Source: Bacteroidaceae bacterium
GTDB lineage: Bacteria > Bacteroidota > Bacteroidia > Bacteroidales > Bacteroidaceae
DNA: 46,459 nucleotides
Direction: 5' to 3'
NCBI GenBank assembly: GCA_017548165.1
Contig: JAFYMW010000004.1
Span: 1 to 46,459 of the forward strand
The notes beneath the pieces are model-generated. The model saw only the letters and a list, made by a program, of their open reading frames with translations. It made no database searches and was not told where the DNA came from. This document shows positions 45,401-46,459 of the stretch, piece by piece (position 1 is the first letter of the stretch; every line of letters begins with the position of its first letter). A program made the position numbers and the translations under genes.

Positions 45401-46459
45401 TCTGAGGAGGAATTCGAGAATGGTGAGGATTTGTTCCGCTTCATCGAAACCAGCGACTCTACCTTCATGCTCCAGAACAAGGCTACTGGTCTGTTCTTGC
45501 GTTCTGGTTATCCTGTAACCTTGAGTGCTATCCCCAGCTACTTCCAGCACTACGCTATCGGTGCAGGTGCCAACTTGCTCAGAGCAAGCAGCGTAGTTGG
45601 TGCTAACGAACCCGGTTACCTCTATCTGCACGCTCAGCGCGCTGACAACCGTTTGACCACCTGGGCTTCTACCAACCTTGCTTCTAACTCTATGTTGATG
45701 ATCGAGGAGGCTGAGGCTGTTGAGGAAGCTCCTGCTACCGCATACACCACCAAGTTGTGGCCTGGCAAGGTTTACACCTACACAATGCCTGTTGACGTTA
45801 AGGTTGGCGAAGGTGCTACAGCATATGCAGCAAGCTTGAACGAGGAAGGTACCGAAGTTACTCTGTACAACCTCAGCGCATACGAGACCATCGCACACGG
45901 TACTCCCTTCATCATGATTGCTGAGAGCGAGGGCGAGTACGAGAGCAGTTCTGACATGTACGATAGACTGAGAGCCGAGAAGAGAGAGGAACTTGGTGTA
46001 GAATCTTTGGATGCTCGCCAGACCTTGGAGTGCCAGAATGCTGTTAACGAGTGCTACGTATTCGTATCTATGGATCACGGCATGGAAGTTGACACTTTGG
46101 TTCACGACATGATGGGCTTGAAGGGTACAATGAGATCATACGCTGGTAAGGCTGGTCAGATGGTTGTTGCCAAGGAAAATGGTTTCATCCACACTCTCGC
46201 AGACAACCAGGCTGCAGTTGCTGCATTCAGCGCATACTTTGCTACCGACTTCGATCCCGAAGGTGACGTTGTTCTCAACAAGATCACAATCGCTATCTCT
46301 GAGGATGGTGTTGACACTGGTATCAACGAGGTATTGAACAAGGTTGCTCAGAACGGCAACATCTACAACGCTGCTGGTCAGCTCGTAGGTAAGGGTAACA
46401 TCAACACCGTTAACAACTTGCCCGCTGGCATCTATGTTGTAAATGGCGTGAAGGTTACT
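42431..46459 (+). CDS. Large secreted protein with F5/8C-like domain and T9SS C-terminal sorting domain (3' end cut by window)
   Basis: The frame is open from the ATG at 42431 to the last base of the window: 1343 codons without a stop. A signal peptide MKKITSFLMMTALCTTAIFA is followed by Gln21. Residues about 22-590 are beta-rich with repeated GKWYFLQN/GKWYRIKF-like segments. Residues about 600-757 resemble an F5/8 type C (discoidin) domain (AFDDNASTFWHSNWQSGNDY ... YFHIAEFKLYP). Alanine-rich helices (about 758-840) and further beta domains follow. The end reads GINEVLNKVAQNGNIYNAAG, then QLVGKGN and NNLPAGIYVVNGVKV, the pattern of a type A T9SS sorting domain. It is probably a cell-surface or released adhesin or glycan-binding protein exported by the neighbouring T9SS. 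Codon use is strongly biased, like the ribosomal genes, suggesting high expression. Only a few residues seem to be missing. Confidence 0.88.
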   Translation, partial: MKKITSFLMMTALCTTAIFAQETVETELPVNKMVQLGTAQAEMIPGKWYFLQNPRDGQNNDHSYFALPGEKPVRGGLVEERENGIGLSTTAILDAASADEGVSSESYKSRMVRFVEVEGQEGAYSIQFGTGRWFGDGDPLNTKTVSNNQYLGGVAGKWNFYLVKNADGNPNEAGRFAWNKYDMQNRVDNNGVGNSVNFWNSGELTLSSLDWNQVADQGDAGIIGNNIWQIYDILVVGELDLFNDAWVKLLEKYNTITQLESGQFIDNLRNKTNVGTTPGNYREEDVDAFLAIFDQVDELMYEVEMSGTEILSEKFETVEEFEAYTQAFIDAYNAVINNKFPIAVNNLTPGYYTINSMLNWVETKKDTLFYTQEEADSVNAEMGYTEGDEAFAVAGGIKEIISSEVPAPIKSLSSMDSSGEGWLRWRNLEPTTEFLWKIETVEGKPSQYRLINMYRGHSFTTIGTSANSKLVASDTASVCFDYAGTGTAPVTGENVTIYNIRSSTQAQGGYYYIHAGGHSAGKGTSGWAVGWEGSADASKWYLAPVDEATADQWINGPEAQLAAQFQKADSIIGAFPAQLAIAKDMVAEMNTEVNVANADNFFSPYHCPAEGSIAGAFDDNASTFWHSNWQSGNDYAYSTTMGTNYFVIEDSEGLINGGLAVVFTRRNVQNDHLKQLVVYGSNDAYDLDADLASIKGGGEPLGEWTELGALDFPYNANNETVTSNAIEFEGQYQYYKFVCTATSSSRGYFHIAEFKLYPATISQRYETTQYIARKAQADALQAAIDAWTAAEFPADSVGLLTDEAYVTAYNNLLAAAEAWGAVFVDPAELRDAIAGAPASNLFVIGNNPGQWKEGVVTPATAVEAAQAYDASGEYNPATSQAHIDAIDHAIENVYNNANPIETGKWYRIKFPTEEMYEEYNWDKTGAQSVMNTTADVQTSPELFGKKLATGLSVTTYADYVDADGNPQLATQNNVEMTEESFEGDGLFFFDSEEEFENGEDLFRFIETSDSTFMLQNKATGLFLRSGYPVTLSAIPSYFQHYAIGAGANLLRASSVVGANEPGYLYLHAQRADNRLTTWASTNLASNSMLMIEEAEAVEEAPATAYTTKLWPGKVYTYTMPVDVKVGEGATAYAASLNEEGTEVTLYNLSAYETIAHGTPFIMIAESEGEYESSSDMYDRLRAEKREELGVESLDARQTLECQNAVNECYVFVSMDHGMEVDTLVHDMMGLKGTMRSYAGKAGQMVVAKENGFIHTLADNQAAVAAFSAYFATDFDPEGDVVLNKITIAISEDGVDTGINEVLNKVAQNGNIYNAAGQLVGKGNINTVNNLPAGIYVVNGVKVT

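Noticed and set aside
44660-46105. 481-codon open frame on the minus strand inside the large secreted protein gene
   Set aside because: It is a shadow of strong codon bias on the plus strand. The translation is rich in Val, Ser, Cys and Leu with no family motif, while the plus frame has a signal peptide, an F5/8C-like domain and a sorting domain.

Overview
The window comes from a Bacteroidota chromosome, order Bacteroidales, most like Prevotella and its relatives. The signs are: ribosomal and RNA polymerase operons of Bacteroidetes type; promoters of the form TTTG-N19/20-TAnnTTTG with few Shine-Dalgarno sites; a complete porP-gldK-gldL-gldM-gldN type IX secretion (T9SS) operon; and lipoproteins with DUF4369-like or DUF4988-like N-termini. 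The genus is inferred from gene content only. Most genes lie on the minus strand. Only the TlpA-like lipoprotein, the 7TM-HD protein and the last secreted protein are on the plus strand. There is no CRISPR array, insertion sequence, prophage or rRNA operon. || LAYOUT. 1-1230 (minus): 5' end of fusA, then rpsG and rpsL, the str operon. 1638-2705 (plus): TlpA/DUF4369 lipoprotein. 3166-6110 (minus): YqeY-like protein, a small secreted protein broken by a frameshift, a MATE transporter and a 4HBT thioesterase. 6297-20755 (minus): the information-processing block. In transcription order it is rpsU, xerC-like recombinase, hpf, tRNA-Tyr, tRNA-Gly, tRNA-Thr, tuf, tRNA-Trp, secE, nusG, rplK, rplA, rplJ, rplL, an attenuator hairpin, rpoB, rpoC and a terminator. 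20916-25803 (minus): mdh, M24 aminopeptidase, gamma-carbonic anhydrase-like protein and gltX. 25909-27972 (plus): 7TM-HD phosphohydrolase. 27973-28578: gene-free and rich in palindromes and repeats. 28579-31451 (minus): priA and an outer-membrane beta-barrel protein. 31607-37718 (minus): the T9SS operon. 37850-42179 (minus): collagen-like/CotH lipoprotein, DUF2795 protein, cobalamin adenosyltransferase and a conserved hypothetical protein. 42431-46459 (plus): a very large secreted protein with an F5/8C-like domain and a T9SS-type C-terminal sorting domain, cut by the window end. || HOW IT FITS TOGETHER. The first half is core growth machinery: translation factors, ribosomal proteins, RNA polymerase, SecE/NusG and the tRNAs linked to tuf. 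The second half includes a cell-envelope export unit. GldK/GldN form the outer-membrane-associated ring, GldL/GldM the energised inner-membrane motor, and PorP is an outer-membrane partner. A probable cargo of this machine lies a few kilobases away. || NON-CODING STRUCTURE. Two families stand out. (i) Short arrays of heptamer-like CGYTNNN units (CGTTAAA, CGCTAAA, CGTTTTC, CGCTCAC) recur in six intergenic gaps, sometimes touching a stop codon or starting just after a promoter. (ii) A nested palindrome at 28073-28311 is flanked by two diverged copies of an approximately 85-nt repeat. A 10-bp inverted repeat in the porP leader region is a candidate control site for the secretion operon.
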